From contig CAVQOI010000012.1 in the NCBI GenBank assembly GCA_963714425.1, positions 71,510 through 135,509 of the forward strand: DNA of 64,000 bases, read 5' to 3'. The stretch's first letter is position 1. Each line of letters opens with the position of its first letter. Source of the DNA: DATCYX01 sp963714425 (GTDB lineage: Bacteria > Chloroflexota > Anaerolineae > Anaerolineales > UBA4823). Positions 33,608 to 42,506 of the stretch are shown in pieces. A program made the translations under genes and the position numbers. The notes beneath the pieces are model-generated. The model made no database searches. It saw nothing but the letters and a program-made list of their open reading frames with translations, and had not been told where the DNA came from.

Positions 33608-34756
33608 TTATCCTTGCTTATACACCCTCACCACGCGCGGCAGCAGCCCTGTGGTCACCTCGTAGTTGATCGTCCCCGCCAGGGCAGCCACTTCCTCGGC
33701 GCGGATGCGCTCGTCGCCCTGCGCCCCTACCAACACAACTTCGTCATCCTGCGCGACCCCCGGGATGTGGCTGACGTCCACCACGAACTGGTCCATGCAC
33801 ACGCGTCCGATGATAGGGGCGCGCTGTCCACGCACCAGTACGGTGCCTCGGTTGGATAATACCCGGTGGTAGCCATCGCCATAGCCCACCGGCACCAGCG
33901 CCGCCAGGGTCGGTTTTTGGGTAATATGTGTGAACCCGTAGCTCACCCCTGCCCCGGCGGGTAGGCGGCGTACCCTGCTCACCCGGCTCTTGAATGCCAG
34001 CGCTGGTCGAATTTCGAATGGGGGAGGCCACTCGGTTGAGGGGTCCAGCCCGTACAGAGCGATGCCCGGACGCACAGCGTTGAAGTGCGCTTCGGGCAGG
34101 CGCATGGTAGCGGCGCTGTTGGCGGCATGCACCAGGGGGATCTCGAACCCGGCCTGCCTGAGCGTTGTGAGCACCTCCTGGAAGACCTGGAGCTGCTGGC
34201 GTGCATGGCTTTGGTCGGCTGAATCCGCCGTGGCAAAATGCGTGAAGAGCCCCTCCAGGCGAATGCCTGGCAGGCTCTGGATCAGGCGCACGAATTCCAG
34301 CACTTCCTCGGGCATCAAGCCATAGCGGCTCATGCCGCTGTCCACCTTGACGTGCACCGGCACGCTCACGCCATGCGAGGTGGCGATTACTGAAAGAGCT
34401 TGTGCGAATTCCAGGGTGATCACGCTGGGGGTGAGCTTATGCTCGGCGACCAGATGAGCCCCATCCGGAGGCGTATAGCCCATCAACAGGACCGGCGCCT
34501 GGATCCCCGCGCGGCGCAGCTCGATCCCTTCAACCAAGCGGTGTACCGCCAGCCGGCTCGCGCCCGCCTCCAGAGCTACGCGGCTCACCGGTCCAGCCCC
34601 ATGCCCGTAGGCGTTGGCTTTCACCACCGCCATGAGCTCAACAGCTGGTCCGACATGGCGCTTGAGGAGGCGCAGGTTATCTGCGATGGCGTCCAGGTCA
34701 ATCTCCGCCCAGGTGATGACCCCTTCGAGAGCCTCATCTTGCTGCATGGCTCTCAT
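33608..34756 (-). CDS. alr: Alanine racemase
   Basis: PLP enzyme that interconverts L- and D-alanine for peptidoglycan. The 382 residues have the PLP-lysine motif AVVKANAYGHG near the N-terminus. The catalytic Tyr region of the C-terminal beta domain is GAGVSYG...LVPVGYGDGY, followed by GRVCMDQFVVDV. The start is set at the ATG 34756; the ATG at 34747 is equally possible, and the longer frame back to 34885 runs through the structured RNA region. The 6C-like RNA lies about 75 bp upstream on the same strand. Confidence 0.94.
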   Translation of the reverse strand: MRAMQQDEALEGVITWAEIDLDAIADNLRLLKRHVGPAVELMAVVKANAYGHGAGPVSRVALEAGASRLAVHRLVEGIELRRAGIQAPVLLMGYTPPDGAHLVAEHKLTPSVITLEFAQALSVIATSHGVSVPVHVKVDSGMSRYGLMPEEVLEFVRLIQSLPGIRLEGLFTHFATADSADQSHARQQLQVFQEVLTTLRQAGFEIPLVHAANSAATMRLPEAHFNAVRPGIALYGLDPSTEWPPPFEIRPALAFKSRVSRVRRLPAGAGVSYGFTHITQKPTLAALVPVGYGDGYHRVLSNRGTVLVRGQRAPIIGRVCMDQFVVDVSHIPGVAQDDEVVLVGAQGDERIRAEEVAALAGTINYEVTTGLLPRVVRVYKQG

Positions 34757-34829
34757 TTTGGCACGAACGATTCTATTTGTCAATTGGGTGGACACAAGTT
34801 GGGACAAGAGTTCGAACAGTACTTTTGAA

Positions 34830-34930
34830 TTAAAACAGACCGCCGGACGTGGGGGGGACACGCCCGGCAATCTAAGAAAGTCCACCGGATGTCAGCAACA
34901 CGGGGGGGACGTGCTGTGAACAATCCCGGG
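34830..34930 (-). ncRNA. 6C-like RNA: tandem hairpins with six-cytosine loops
   Basis: Read on the minus strand there are two hairpins. Each has a 4-bp inner stem closing an identical TCCCCCC loop: loop 34909-34903 with stem 34899-34902/34910-34913, and loop 34858-34852 with stem 34848-34851/34859-34862. The inner stems differ by compensatory changes, yet both sit on the same A/C mismatch. The second hairpin has a further 5-bp GC stem (34842-34846/34864-34868) and is followed by TCTGTTTTAATT, so it doubles as a terminator. This matches my memory of the 6C RNA of Actinobacteria. It may be a free small RNA or an alr leader. Confidence 0.65.
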
Positions 34931-34934
34931 ACAA

Positions 34935-34970
34935 GACACCTGTTTTACCAGTAAAAGGAGGGCAGGTGTC
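34935..34970. promoter_or_regulatory. Nested inverted repeat upstream of the 6C-like RNA
   Basis: GACACCTG (34935-34942) pairs with CAGGTGTC (34963-34970), and inside it TTTTAC (34943-34948) pairs with GTAAAA (34951-34956), with GGAGGG unpaired. It could be an operator for, or the 5' part of, the 6C-like RNA. A TATATT (34988-34983 on the minus strand) might be its -10 box. The rest of 34971-35041 is AT-rich without further structure. Confidence 0.45.
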
Positions 34971-35041
34971 AGTGCTTAAAATATACTCCATTCCAAGGTA
35001 AATTGCATTAAAATTAGATTAGAATTGTCTTATTTGTCGGC

Positions 35042-35524
35042 TTACTCGTCACCTTCCGGCTCATCGAACAGCGCCATCCAGTCATCCACCTCATCAGGAG
35101 ATAAAGCGATATCCTCGGCTCGTCCCGGCTCAGACCGCGCTTCATCAAAGACTTCTCCCAGCATCCTGGCAAACGTCTCCGATGAGAGCACCTTGGCCCG
35201 TGCGGCGCGAGCATCAGCCTGCACCTGCTGGTCTGAGCTGACCACTGTCCAGTTGCGCGCCTCCCGCCCCAAGCGTCCCAACCGCTGGCGGATCAGGTCG
35301 TCTGCGCTCTGTCCGCTGCGCGCGTAGCGAGCTGTCACCGACCCAAAACGCTGGGCGCGGGGATACCCTGCGGGCGCATTGTCGAAGTAAACTTCCACCC
35401 GTTTGCGGCGAACCCGGCAATAATCTTGCAACTGTTGTATCAGCCGCGTCTCATCATCCGGTGCTTCCAAGCCAGGACCGGGGAGCTTGGGGATCAGGTT
35501 GTGTCCGTCGATGAGGGTTGTCAT
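35042..35524 (-). CDS. NYN domain (YacP-like) protein
   Basis: A 160-residue protein with the PIN-like NYN fold. It begins TLIDGHNLIPKL with the first acidic residue, has VEVYFDNAP in the middle, then SADDLIRQRL with the paired acidic residues, and VVSSDQQVQADARAARAKVLSSETFARML. The pattern matches YacP (Rae1 of Bacillus subtilis), an endoribonuclease that cleaves mRNA in the ribosome; whether this protein does the same is unknown. The C-terminal tail is acidic. Confidence 0.85.
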   Translation of the reverse strand: MTTLIDGHNLIPKLPGPGLEAPDDETRLIQQLQDYCRVRRKRVEVYFDNAPAGYPRAQRFGSVTARYARSGQSADDLIRQRLGRLGREARNWTVVSSDQQVQADARAARAKVLSSETFARMLGEVFDEARSEPGRAEDIALSPDEVDDWMALFDEPEGDE

Positions 35525-35653
35525 CAGAGGTTCATTTTATGGATAAATTGCCCATCCGTCAACGTTTTACCAGAACAGAGCAGGTTTGTGATGGTTCCTG
35601 CCTGGGCTTTAGTGCGCTATGCACTCGTTTGCATGCCCATCCAAGGCGCCTCA

Positions 35654-35682
35654 TTGTATCTTTGTCCTTCTTATGCTATGAT
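35654..35682 (+). promoter_or_regulatory. Probable promoter of the LysM gene
   Basis: TTGTAT (35654-35659) and TATGAT (35677-35682) are separated by 17 bp, 20 bp before the gene start. Confidence 0.55.
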
Positions 35683-35702
35683 TTTGTGGGAGCCCAACGC
35701 CT

Positions 35703-36470
35703 ATGAAATCCTGGAAACGCCTGTTGTACTACCTGGTCATTAATATTCTGGTGTCGGCCTGCACCACGCTGGCAGTGCTCATGATTTGGGACCGCACACA
35801 GACTCCTGAGGCGCTGCCTACCGTCGAGCCGACTGCCTTGGCGGCTGCCCTGGCGACATCCACCCCAGTATCAACCCCGGAGGGCGCCACACCCAGCCCT
35901 TCGACCATGGTGATTAACATCGAGAATGTACGCGAATACCAGGTGGAGGATGGCGATACCCTGGGCTTGATCGCAGAGCGCTTCGAGGTATCCGTCGAAG
36001 AGCTGATGGCAATCAACCAGCTTAACAATCCGGACTCGCTTGCGGTAGGTATGCTGCTTTACGTCCCTATCCCAGCCGACCAGCTGCCCACCAAGCCGCC
36101 TGCTCCTACAAGCACTTTTCCCCCATTAGGCACCCCCGCCCCGACAAACCCGCCCCTGGAGGCGCGCCTGATCATCAACGCTGTGATTGGTCCCGGCGAA
36201 ATAACCTCCGAACATGTCTTTATCACACGTACTGGTGACGGGGAGCTGGCACTGGCTGGCTGGCAGCTCAAGGACGAAGACGGAAACACTTTCGTCTTTC
36301 CGCAGCTTATCCTGGTAGCCAATGGCGGGATTAACATCTGGACCACCAGCGGGCAAACCACAGTCGTGGACCTGTACTGGGGGCTAGGCAGCGCTGTCTG
36401 GAGCTCGGGTGAGAAAGTGACCCTGTTGGACGCCGCGGGTAAAGAACGAGCGACCTATACTGTTCCATAA
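35703..36470 (+). CDS. Membrane-anchored LysM and lamin-tail-like domain protein
   Basis: A 255-residue envelope protein. An N-terminal signal anchor (about residues 7-27) contains an SAC that could act as a lipobox but lies inside the hydrophobic core. A Thr/Pro linker precedes a LysM domain (about 79-122: YQVEDGDTLGLIAERF...LAVGMLLYVP) that binds peptidoglycan GlcNAc. After a Pro-rich linker comes a lamin-tail-like beta sandwich (about 150-255: LALAGWQLKDEDGNTFVFP, YWGLGSAVWSSGEKVTLLD). It probably ties an extracellular domain to the wall. It may be cotranscribed with the next gene. Confidence 0.82.
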   Translation: MKSWKRLLYYLVINILVSACTTLAVLMIWDRTQTPEALPTVEPTALAAALATSTPVSTPEGATPSPSTMVINIENVREYQVEDGDTLGLIAERFEVSVEELMAINQLNNPDSLAVGMLLYVPIPADQLPTKPPAPTSTFPPLGTPAPTNPPLEARLIINAVIGPGEITSEHVFITRTGDGELALAGWQLKDEDGNTFVFPQLILVANGGINIWTTSGQTTVVDLYWGLGSAVWSSGEKVTLLDAAGKERATYTVP

Positions 36471-36537
36471 GGATATCTCCCAAAGATTCAGGCGTGGCGA
36501 TTTGAGCCCACTGCTGCGCCTGCGAACGGGGGCAACC

Positions 36538-36984
36538 ATGATGCAGAGTTCAGAAGAACAGATCAACCAGGCCATGCAAGATGGTAAGTTTGATCATCTG
36601 CCTGGGAAGGGCCGTCCCTTACACCTGGAAGAGAATCCATTCGAGGATGCCGAATGGCGCGTGTCTCATCACATCCTGCGCAGCAGCGGGTACACCCTGC
36701 CCTGGATCGAGACCCGCCGTGAGCTGCAGGACGCCTTGCAGTCTGCGTGTGCTGCTCTGCGGCGCACATGGGAATGGAGCCAGAACGCACTTGCAGAGTC
36801 CCAGCCGTCCGGCTTTGTGCAGGACGTATGGAAGTACGCCGCGGGCACCTTCCGCCAGCGCGTGGAAGAATACAACCGCCGCTTACTCGCCTACAACCTG
36901 CAGGCTCCATCCGATCGCTTCCACCTACCCCCTCTGGAAGTTGACCGTGAGATCGAAAGGATAACTGCAATCCCCACAGATTGA
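36538..36984 (+). CDS. DUF1992 (DnaJ-C28-like) protein
   Basis: A 148-residue protein with the DUF1992 core: EEQINQAMQDGKFDHLPGKGRPLHLEENPF near the start, as in bacterial YjjB/YhdN-like and eukaryotic DNAJC28 proteins, followed by helical segments rich in Arg, Trp and Tyr. There is no J domain. The function is not established. The start is placed at the ATG 36538 just before MQSSEEQ; a TTG at 36502 would add residues unlike the family. Confidence 0.8.
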   Translation: MMQSSEEQINQAMQDGKFDHLPGKGRPLHLEENPFEDAEWRVSHHILRSSGYTLPWIETRRELQDALQSACAALRRTWEWSQNALAESQPSGFVQDVWKYAAGTFRQRVEEYNRRLLAYNLQAPSDRFHLPPLEVDREIERITAIPTD

Positions 36985-37066
36985 ACAACTAGGTTCAATC
37001 AAATTCAAGCGCGCTTAAGGGTGGAGATCTAAAGTTTAGAAGAGAGGTTCGGACTCTATCGAATTA

Positions 37067-37165
37067 TCCGTCATCGCGAGTAAGCCCAATGCGCCATGAC
37101 GCTCTTCAATCCAAAGTGACATTATCCGTCATTGCTTCGCAAAGAACGCTCGCAATGAGCGTTTA
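37067..37165. repeat. Dispersed repeat of the GTCATTGC...GCAATGA type
   Basis: ATTATCCGTCATCGCGAG, then ATTATCCGTCATTGCTTCGC, and the inverted GCTCGCAATGAGCG. Two near-copies of ATTATCCGTCAT lie about 65 bp apart. The block is in the 283-bp spacer before dnaX; the rest of the spacer contains the dnaX promoter. Confidence 0.55.
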
Positions 37166-37198
37166 TACAAGGCCTATCCAAAGGTCAGCGAACTTGAA

Positions 37199-37227
37199 TT
37201 GACCAGTCCGCTTCCTTCTGATACACT
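37199..37227 (+). promoter_or_regulatory. Probable promoter of dnaX
   Basis: TTGACC (37199-37204) and TACACT (37222-37227) are 17 bp apart, about 40 bp before the dnaX ATG. Confidence 0.6.
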
Positions 37228-37267
37228 AGTGGAAATCCCGCCGACATAGATCGATTCATCCCTACTT

Positions 37268-38827
37268 ATGGCCCAGGCTCTCTATCTCAAATGGCGGCCC
37301 CACCGCTGGGACGAGGTGGTTGGTCAGCCGCACATCGTCCAAACGCTGCGCAACGCCGTCGCTGCCGAGCGGGTGGCGCACGCCTACCTGTTTGCTGGGC
37401 CGCGCGGCACCGGCAAAACCACCACCGCCCGCTTGCTGGCAAAAGCCGCCAACTGCCTGGATGAGGACCTGGCGTCTCGTCCCTGTGACAAGTGCGCCCA
37501 TTGCCTGGCAGTGAACCAGGGACGCTTCCTCGACCTGATCGAGATCGACGCGGCTTCCAATACCAGCGTCGATGACGTGCGCAGCCTGCGGGATAAGATC
37601 AACTTCTCCCCCAACCAGGGACGCTATAAAGTCTATATTGTCGACGAAGTGCACATGCTCTCCACGGCGGCTTTCAACGCCCTGTTGAAGACACTGGAAG
37701 AGCCGCCCCCGCATGCCATCTTTGTCCTGGCCACCACCGAGATCCACAAGATCCCGGCAACCGTGCTCTCACGCTGCCAGCGGCACGAGTTCCGCCGCAT
37801 CCCGGTGAACGAGATCGTCGCCCAGCTAAAAGCCATCGCGACTGCTGAAGGCTTGCAGGTGGAGGAACACGCCTTGACCCTGCTCGCCCGCCAGGCTACC
37901 GGAGCCTTGCGGGATGCCATCTCCCTGCTGGACCAGCTTGCCTCAATCGGTGAACCCATTAGTTTGGATCTGGCGCAAAGCATCGTAGGTACCGCCACCA
38001 ACCAGGCCGTGTTGGATATCGTGGACGCCATCCATGCCGGGCAGAGCGCCGAAGGGCTGGACCGTATCCACAAAACGCTGGACGCCGGCAGCGATCCACG
38101 ACAGCTCGCCCGACAGATTGTGGATTACCTGCGCGGCCTGCTGCTGGTACGCATGGGCTCCCCAGAGCAGGTGGATGCCACCGCTGAGATCAAAGCCACC
38201 ATGGCGCGCCACTCCCAAGGCTTCGATATCTCGGAGCTGCTGCGGCTGGTACGCTTATTCAACCAGGCCGCCAACGACGCTCGCCTCGCCTGGCAGCCTT
38301 CTCTTCCCCTGGAGTTAGCCTTTATTGAATCCCTGACCCCCGCCTCCCCGGAAAGCCAGGAGCCGAAGAATCCTGTCTCCCTAAAGAAGGCGGCCTCTCG
38401 CCCTGCTTCAAGCAAGATCGACCCCAGCGCAGCCGCGCAAACTGCTGAGCAGGTCACAGCCACAGAGATCCACGAAGAGGATGGGCTGACCTTGAAAGTG
38501 GTTAGCGAAAACTGGCGGCAAATCCTGGCAATCATCCGCCGCTCGAATACCACCACCGAGGCGCTGTTGCGCTCTGGCCGGTTGCTGGGTGTGAAGAACG
38601 GCACGGTGTATCTGGGCTTTTCAGAAGTGCTTAAATCAAAGATGGAGAAAATCGAGAATCTGGAGCTGGTAGGGAGGGCACTGAAGCAAGTCTTCGACCT
38701 GGACGTGCCCGTGCACTGCATCGTCTCAGCTGGCAAGGCAGGCACGTTGCCTCCCGATATCGATAGCGAAGGCATGGTCGCCACAGCCTTGCGAGACCTG
38801 GGCGGCGAGATCGTCGATATGCAATAA
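37268..38827 (+). CDS. dnaX: DNA polymerase III gamma/tau subunit
   Basis: Clamp-loader ATPase of the replisome, 519 residues. The N-terminus RPHRWDEVVGQPHIVQTL is typical. Walker A is GPRGTGKTTTAR (about 42-53), the zinc module has four Cys (CLDEDLASRPCDKCAHC region), Walker B is VYIVDEVHML, and the sensor 1 motif is TVLSRCQRHEF. The last 200 residues are the variable tau region with a Ser/Ala-rich linker. No slippery A-run for a gamma frameshift was noticed. It heads the conserved dnaX-ybaB-recR cluster. Confidence 0.96.
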   Translation: MAQALYLKWRPHRWDEVVGQPHIVQTLRNAVAAERVAHAYLFAGPRGTGKTTTARLLAKAANCLDEDLASRPCDKCAHCLAVNQGRFLDLIEIDAASNTSVDDVRSLRDKINFSPNQGRYKVYIVDEVHMLSTAAFNALLKTLEEPPPHAIFVLATTEIHKIPATVLSRCQRHEFRRIPVNEIVAQLKAIATAEGLQVEEHALTLLARQATGALRDAISLLDQLASIGEPISLDLAQSIVGTATNQAVLDIVDAIHAGQSAEGLDRIHKTLDAGSDPRQLARQIVDYLRGLLLVRMGSPEQVDATAEIKATMARHSQGFDISELLRLVRLFNQAANDARLAWQPSLPLELAFIESLTPASPESQEPKNPVSLKKAASRPASSKIDPSAAAQTAEQVTATEIHEEDGLTLKVVSENWRQILAIIRRSNTTTEALLRSGRLLGVKNGTVYLGFSEVLKSKMEKIENLELVGRALKQVFDLDVPVHCIVSAGKAGTLPPDIDSEGMVATALRDLGGEIVDMQ

Positions 38828-38829
38828 TA

Positions 38830-38945
38830 AATTTAACCACGAAGTACACGAAGGGCACAAAGACTTGTCGAAATGATATTTTCCCTTCGGTTATTTCCTG
38901 ATAAACCCTTGTGCTCTTTGTGCCTTAGTGGTGAAAAAATCGTTT
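38830..38945. repeat. ACCACGAAG/GGCACAAAG inverted-repeat spacer
   Basis: TTTAACCACGAAGTACACGA and GGGCACAAAG on the left are mirrored by CTTTGTGCC and TTAGTGGTGAA on the right (GGCACAAAG/CTTTGTGCC and ACCAC/GTGGT). It sits between dnaX and ybaB inside a conserved gene cluster. Confidence 0.55.
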
Positions 38946-38974
38946 GTTAAGAGTAAATTCATTGGGAGGAGCAA

Positions 38975-39307
38975 ATGGCAAAAGGATTTAAAGGTAAAGG
39001 CCCCCAGGGCATGGGCTCGATGGGCATGATGCAGCAGCTTCAAAAATTACAGCAGCAGATGGAGCAGATGCAGGCGCAGCTCGCCGAGGAGACCGTCACA
39101 GCCACTGCCGGGGGCGGTGCGGTTTCGGTCACCGTCACCGGCGACCAGCGCTGCAAAGCCGTGACCATCGACCCCGAGGTGCTCAAGGACGCAGATGTCG
39201 AAATGCTCCAGGACCTGATCCTGGCTGCCTTCAACAGCGCCCTGGAGAAATCGCGCGAGATGGCTGCCGAGCGCCTCGGCCCTTTGGCAAGCGGCTTGCC
39301 ATTTTGA
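38975..39307 (+). CDS. YbaB/EbfC nucleoid-associated protein
   Basis: A 110-residue DNA-binding protein of the YbaB/EbfC family, which forms tweezer-shaped dimers. A Gly/Met-rich start leads into a coiled helix (MMQQLQKLQQQMEQMQAQLA), then the conserved TVTATAGGGAVSVTVTGDQ strand pair and VEMLQDLILAAFNSALEKS helix. GGGAGGAG lies 5 bases before the ATG. The position between dnaX and recR is conserved in many bacteria and supports the call. Confidence 0.93.
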   Translation: MAKGFKGKGPQGMGSMGMMQQLQKLQQQMEQMQAQLAEETVTATAGGGAVSVTVTGDQRCKAVTIDPEVLKDADVEMLQDLILAAFNSALEKSREMAAERLGPLASGLPF

Positions 39308-39392
39308 GTTGAAAGGTGAAAAGTTGATAGTTTAAGGTTTTATTCCTGTCCAACCATAAACTTTCAACCTTAAACCTTATAACCTTCAACCA
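39308..39392. repeat. Echo-word inverted repeat between ybaB and recR
   Basis: GTTGAAAGGTGAAAAGTTGA and TAGTTTAAGGTTTT are answered by AAACTTTCAACCTTAAACCT and TATAACCTTCAACC. TTTAAGGTT and AACCTTAAA form a perfect inverted pair. The words resemble those at 27855-27938. Confidence 0.55.
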
Positions 39393-39998
39393 ATGTTACT
39401 TCCTGAACCCGTCCAGAAGCTGATCGACGCCCTCTCCAGGCTGCCGGGCATTGGCCCCAAGACCGCCTCCCGGCTGGCCTTCTACCTGCTCCGCACTACC
39501 GATGACCTCAGCCTGGACCTGGCCCAGGCGCTCCAGGATTTAAAAGCTAACATCGGTTACTGCCAGATGTGCTATAACATCACCACCACCGGACGTGTGG
39601 AGTGCGAGGTTTGTGCCAGCTCGGAGCGCGACGCCCGCCTGCTGTGCGTGGTGGAAGAGCCGCTGGACGTGCTGGCCCTGGAGCGCACCGCTGCCTTCCA
39701 GGGGCGCTACCACGTTCTGGGCGGCGTGCTCTCCCCCATCCAGGGCATTGGACCGGACGACCTCAGGATCCGCGAGCTGGTGGAGCGCGTTAACCAGGGG
39801 GGCATCACCGAAGTCATCCTCGCCACCAATCCCAGCCTGGAGGGCGACGCCACCGCTATGTACCTGAGCCAGCAATTGGGGAAGTCGGGGGTGCGCGTCA
39901 CGCGGTTGGCGCGCGGCCTGCCCGTGGGGGGCGACCTGGAATACGCCGACCCCAACACCCTGCTGCGCGCCCTGGCGGGCAGGCAGGAGCTGGACTGA
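39393..39998 (+). CDS. recR: Recombination protein RecR
   Basis: With RecF and RecO, loads RecA at single-strand gaps. The 201-residue length is normal. A helix-hairpin-helix (LSRLPGIGPKTASRLAFYLL), the four-Cys zinc finger (CQMCYNITTTGRVECEVC), and the Toprim domain (LLCVVEEPLDVLALERT, GVLSPIQGIGPDDLRI, EVILATNPSLEGDATAMYL) are all present in order. It ends the dnaX-ybaB-recR cluster. Confidence 0.97.
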   Translation: MLLPEPVQKLIDALSRLPGIGPKTASRLAFYLLRTTDDLSLDLAQALQDLKANIGYCQMCYNITTTGRVECEVCASSERDARLLCVVEEPLDVLALERTAAFQGRYHVLGGVLSPIQGIGPDDLRIRELVERVNQGGITEVILATNPSLEGDATAMYLSQQLGKSGVRVTRLARGLPVGGDLEYADPNTLLRALAGRQELD

Positions 39999-40100
39999 AG
40001 CCATTGACGTTTCCCCCAAACCCTGTTAAACTCCCGCCCCGCTGTACGCAAGACAATTGAAGACTTTACGCCTGCCCAATAACCGGGAAGCTCCTTAACC

Positions 40101-40129
40101 TTGCCCCAAGGGGATGCCTCTGGTATAAT
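40101..40129 (+). promoter_or_regulatory. Promoter of the tRNA-tuf-ribosomal protein region
   Basis: TTGCCC (40101-40106) and a perfect TATAAT (40124-40129), preceded by TGG, are 17 bp apart. The start would fall about 25 bp before the first tRNA. Confidence 0.75.
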
Positions 40130-40160
40130 GCCATTCGCTTAATCGCGGGCAATGCAACGC

Positions 40161-40236
40161 GCCGACGTAGCTCAAGCGGCAGAGCAACCGCCTTGTAAGT
40201 GGTAGGTTACGGGTTCGATTCCCGTCGTCGGCTCCA
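40161..40236 (+). tRNA. tRNA-Thr(TGT)
   Basis: Acceptor GCCGACG pairs with CGTCGGC. The anticodon stem ACCGC/GTGGT holds the loop CTTGTAA, giving anticodon TGT (codon ACA). The T-arm is ACGGG-TTCGATT-CCCGT. The 3' CCA is encoded. Confidence 0.97.
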
Positions 40237-40243
40237 GAGGTCG

Positions 40244-40318
40244 AGGATTGTTGATTGTCGATTGCTGATTTCTCGTAAGCCTGAAAAATCAACAATCTAC
40301 AATTAAAAATCAGCAATA
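40244..40318. repeat. GATTG-word repeat between two tRNA genes
   Basis: GATTGTTGATT (40246-40256) and ATTGCTGATTT (40261-40271) recur inverted as AATCAACAATC (40287-40297) and AAATCAGCAAT (40307-40317). The order is A-B-A'-B', so both pairs cannot form simple nested hairpins at once. Confidence 0.6.
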
Positions 40319-40324
40319 CAAAGC

Positions 40325-40407
40325 GGGCGGTTACCCAAGTGGCCAACGGGGACTGACTGTAAATCAGTTGGCAGACGCCTTCGGAGGTTCGAATCCTTCA
40401 CCGCCCA
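40325..40407 (+). tRNA. tRNA-Tyr(GTA)
   Basis: Acceptor GGGCGGT pairs with ACCGCCC. The anticodon stem ACTGA/TCAGT holds CTGTAAA, giving anticodon GTA. A long variable arm makes it a class II tRNA of 83 nt, as usual for bacterial Tyr. The CCA end is not encoded. Confidence 0.96.
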
Positions 40408-40421
40408 CCTGCAAGGCAAGC

Positions 40422-40494
40422 GCCCTCATAGCTCAGTCGGTAGAGCACGTTCTTGGTAAGAACGGGGTCATGGGTTCAAATCCCATTGAGGGCT
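40422..40494 (+). tRNA. tRNA-Thr(GGT)
   Basis: Acceptor GCCCTCA pairs with TGAGGGC. The anticodon stem CGTTC/GAACG holds TTGGTAA, giving anticodon GGT. No CCA is encoded. The Thr(TGT)-Tyr-Thr(GGT)-tuf order parallels thrU-tyrU-glyT-thrT-tufB of E. coli without the Gly tRNA. Confidence 0.96.
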
Positions 40495-40551
40495 CTAATT
40501 GCCCTGGACGCTTTAGTGAAAATACGTGAAGATTGAAGGAGAAGGGAAAAC

Positions 40552-41754
<1,203 letters not shown>

Positions 41755-41832
41755 GAAAAAGTCCGCCTTGCGATGTGTCCCTCGAGAGAATAATAAAAAG
41801 GGATCCCTTCGTAAGGCACCTGGTGAAAGATT

Positions 41833-42000
41833 ATGGCTTCGAAAAAAGATGTCCGTCCGGTGATTACGCTGGCTTGCAGTGATTGCAAAGAGCGTACTTA
41901 CACCACCGAGAAGAACCGGCGCAACGATCCTGGCCGGATGGAACTGAGCAAGTTTTGCCCGCGCTGTCGCAGGCATACTTTGCATCGCGAGACGAAGTAG
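41833..42000 (+). CDS. rpmG: 50S ribosomal protein L33
   Basis: A 55-residue basic protein of the large ribosomal subunit, small enough to be missed by length filters. It starts MASKKDVRPVITLACSDCKE, has the NRRNDPGRMELSKFCPRCRRHT core and ends HRETK. Both Cys pairs (CSDC, CPRC) are intact, so this is the zinc-binding (C+) form. Its place between tuf and tRNA-Trp/secE is the common bacterial order. Confidence 0.95.
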   Translation: MASKKDVRPVITLACSDCKERTYTTEKNRRNDPGRMELSKFCPRCRRHTLHRETK

Positions 42001-42083
42001 TTCCAAGTGCCAAGTTCCACATTCCACGTACCACGGCAACACGCGGAACTTGGCACTTGAAACCTGGAACTTGGAACGTAGAT
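42001..42083. repeat. CAAGTGCCAAGTTCC inverted-repeat spacer
   Basis: CAAGTGCCAAGTTCC (42004-42018) is mirrored exactly by GGAACTTGGCACTTG (42045-42059), a 15-bp perfect stem. Further words TTCCAAG, GAAACCTGGAACTTGGAA echo around it. It fills the whole space between rpmG and tRNA-Trp and could fold as a processing or pausing hairpin. Confidence 0.7.
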
Positions 42084-42159
42084 AGGCCAGTAGCTCAATT
42101 GGTAGAGCACTCGTCTCCAAAACGAGCGGTTGTGGGTTCAATTCCTGCCTGGCCTGCCA
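42084..42159 (+). tRNA. tRNA-Trp(CCA)
   Basis: Acceptor AGGCCAG pairs with CTGGCCT. The anticodon stem CTCGT/ACGAG holds CTCCAAA, giving anticodon CCA. The 3' CCA is encoded. It lies between rpmG and secE as in many bacteria. Confidence 0.97.
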
Positions 42160-42172
42160 GTGAAAACGGGGC

Positions 42173-42200
42173 AACGCCGTCTGGAGTGGCGGCGTTTTGT
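42173..42200 (+). terminator. Hairpin between tRNA-Trp and secE
   Basis: AACGCCG (42173-42179) pairs with CGGCGTT (42190-42196), followed by a short TTGT. The T-run is weak, so it may attenuate, or help process the tRNA, rather than fully terminate. Confidence 0.5.
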
Positions 42201-42224
42201 CCGTAACGAAAGAAGGAGACCAGG

Positions 42225-42449
42225 ATGGCAAAGGGCGAAAAAGGGAAGATCGTCGAGCGGCGGCGGACAAACCGCATCCAGGCTTTTTTCAAGGAGACGG
42301 TAGGCGAGCTGCGCAAGGTAAGCTGGCCAACCCGCCAGGAGGCCTGGGCCCTCACCAAGGTTGTGCTGGTCGTCGTGTTTAGCATGGGCGCGTTTCTCGG
42401 CGTGATGGATTGGGTTTTTTCGCAGATATTCGCCTTAATCCTTGCATAA
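42225..42449 (+). CDS. secE: Preprotein translocase subunit SecE
   Basis: A 74-residue clamp subunit of the SecYEG channel with a single membrane helix (about residues 45-72). The conserved FFKETVGELRKVSWPTRQEAW amphipathic stretch precedes it. This is the short single-helix form found outside Proteobacteria. AAGGAG lies about 8 bases before the ATG. nusG follows, as usual. Confidence 0.95.
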   Translation: MAKGEKGKIVERRRTNRIQAFFKETVGELRKVSWPTRQEAWALTKVVLVVVFSMGAFLGVMDWVFSQIFALILA

Positions 42450-42506
42450 GGCGTACAATACAGATTACAAGCGCCAGCATTTATTGGCACGAGAGAAAGC
42501 AGGAAC

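Noticed and set aside
34842..34913. Two GGGGGG runs read as a plus-strand G-quadruplex
   Set aside because: Only two G-runs, each in the loop of its own hairpin; the compensatory stems and the T-run terminator on the minus strand fit a 6C-type RNA better.
38400..38500. Programmed frameshift for a short gamma form of DnaX
   Set aside because: No slippery A-run followed by a hairpin was seen in the expected part of the gene.
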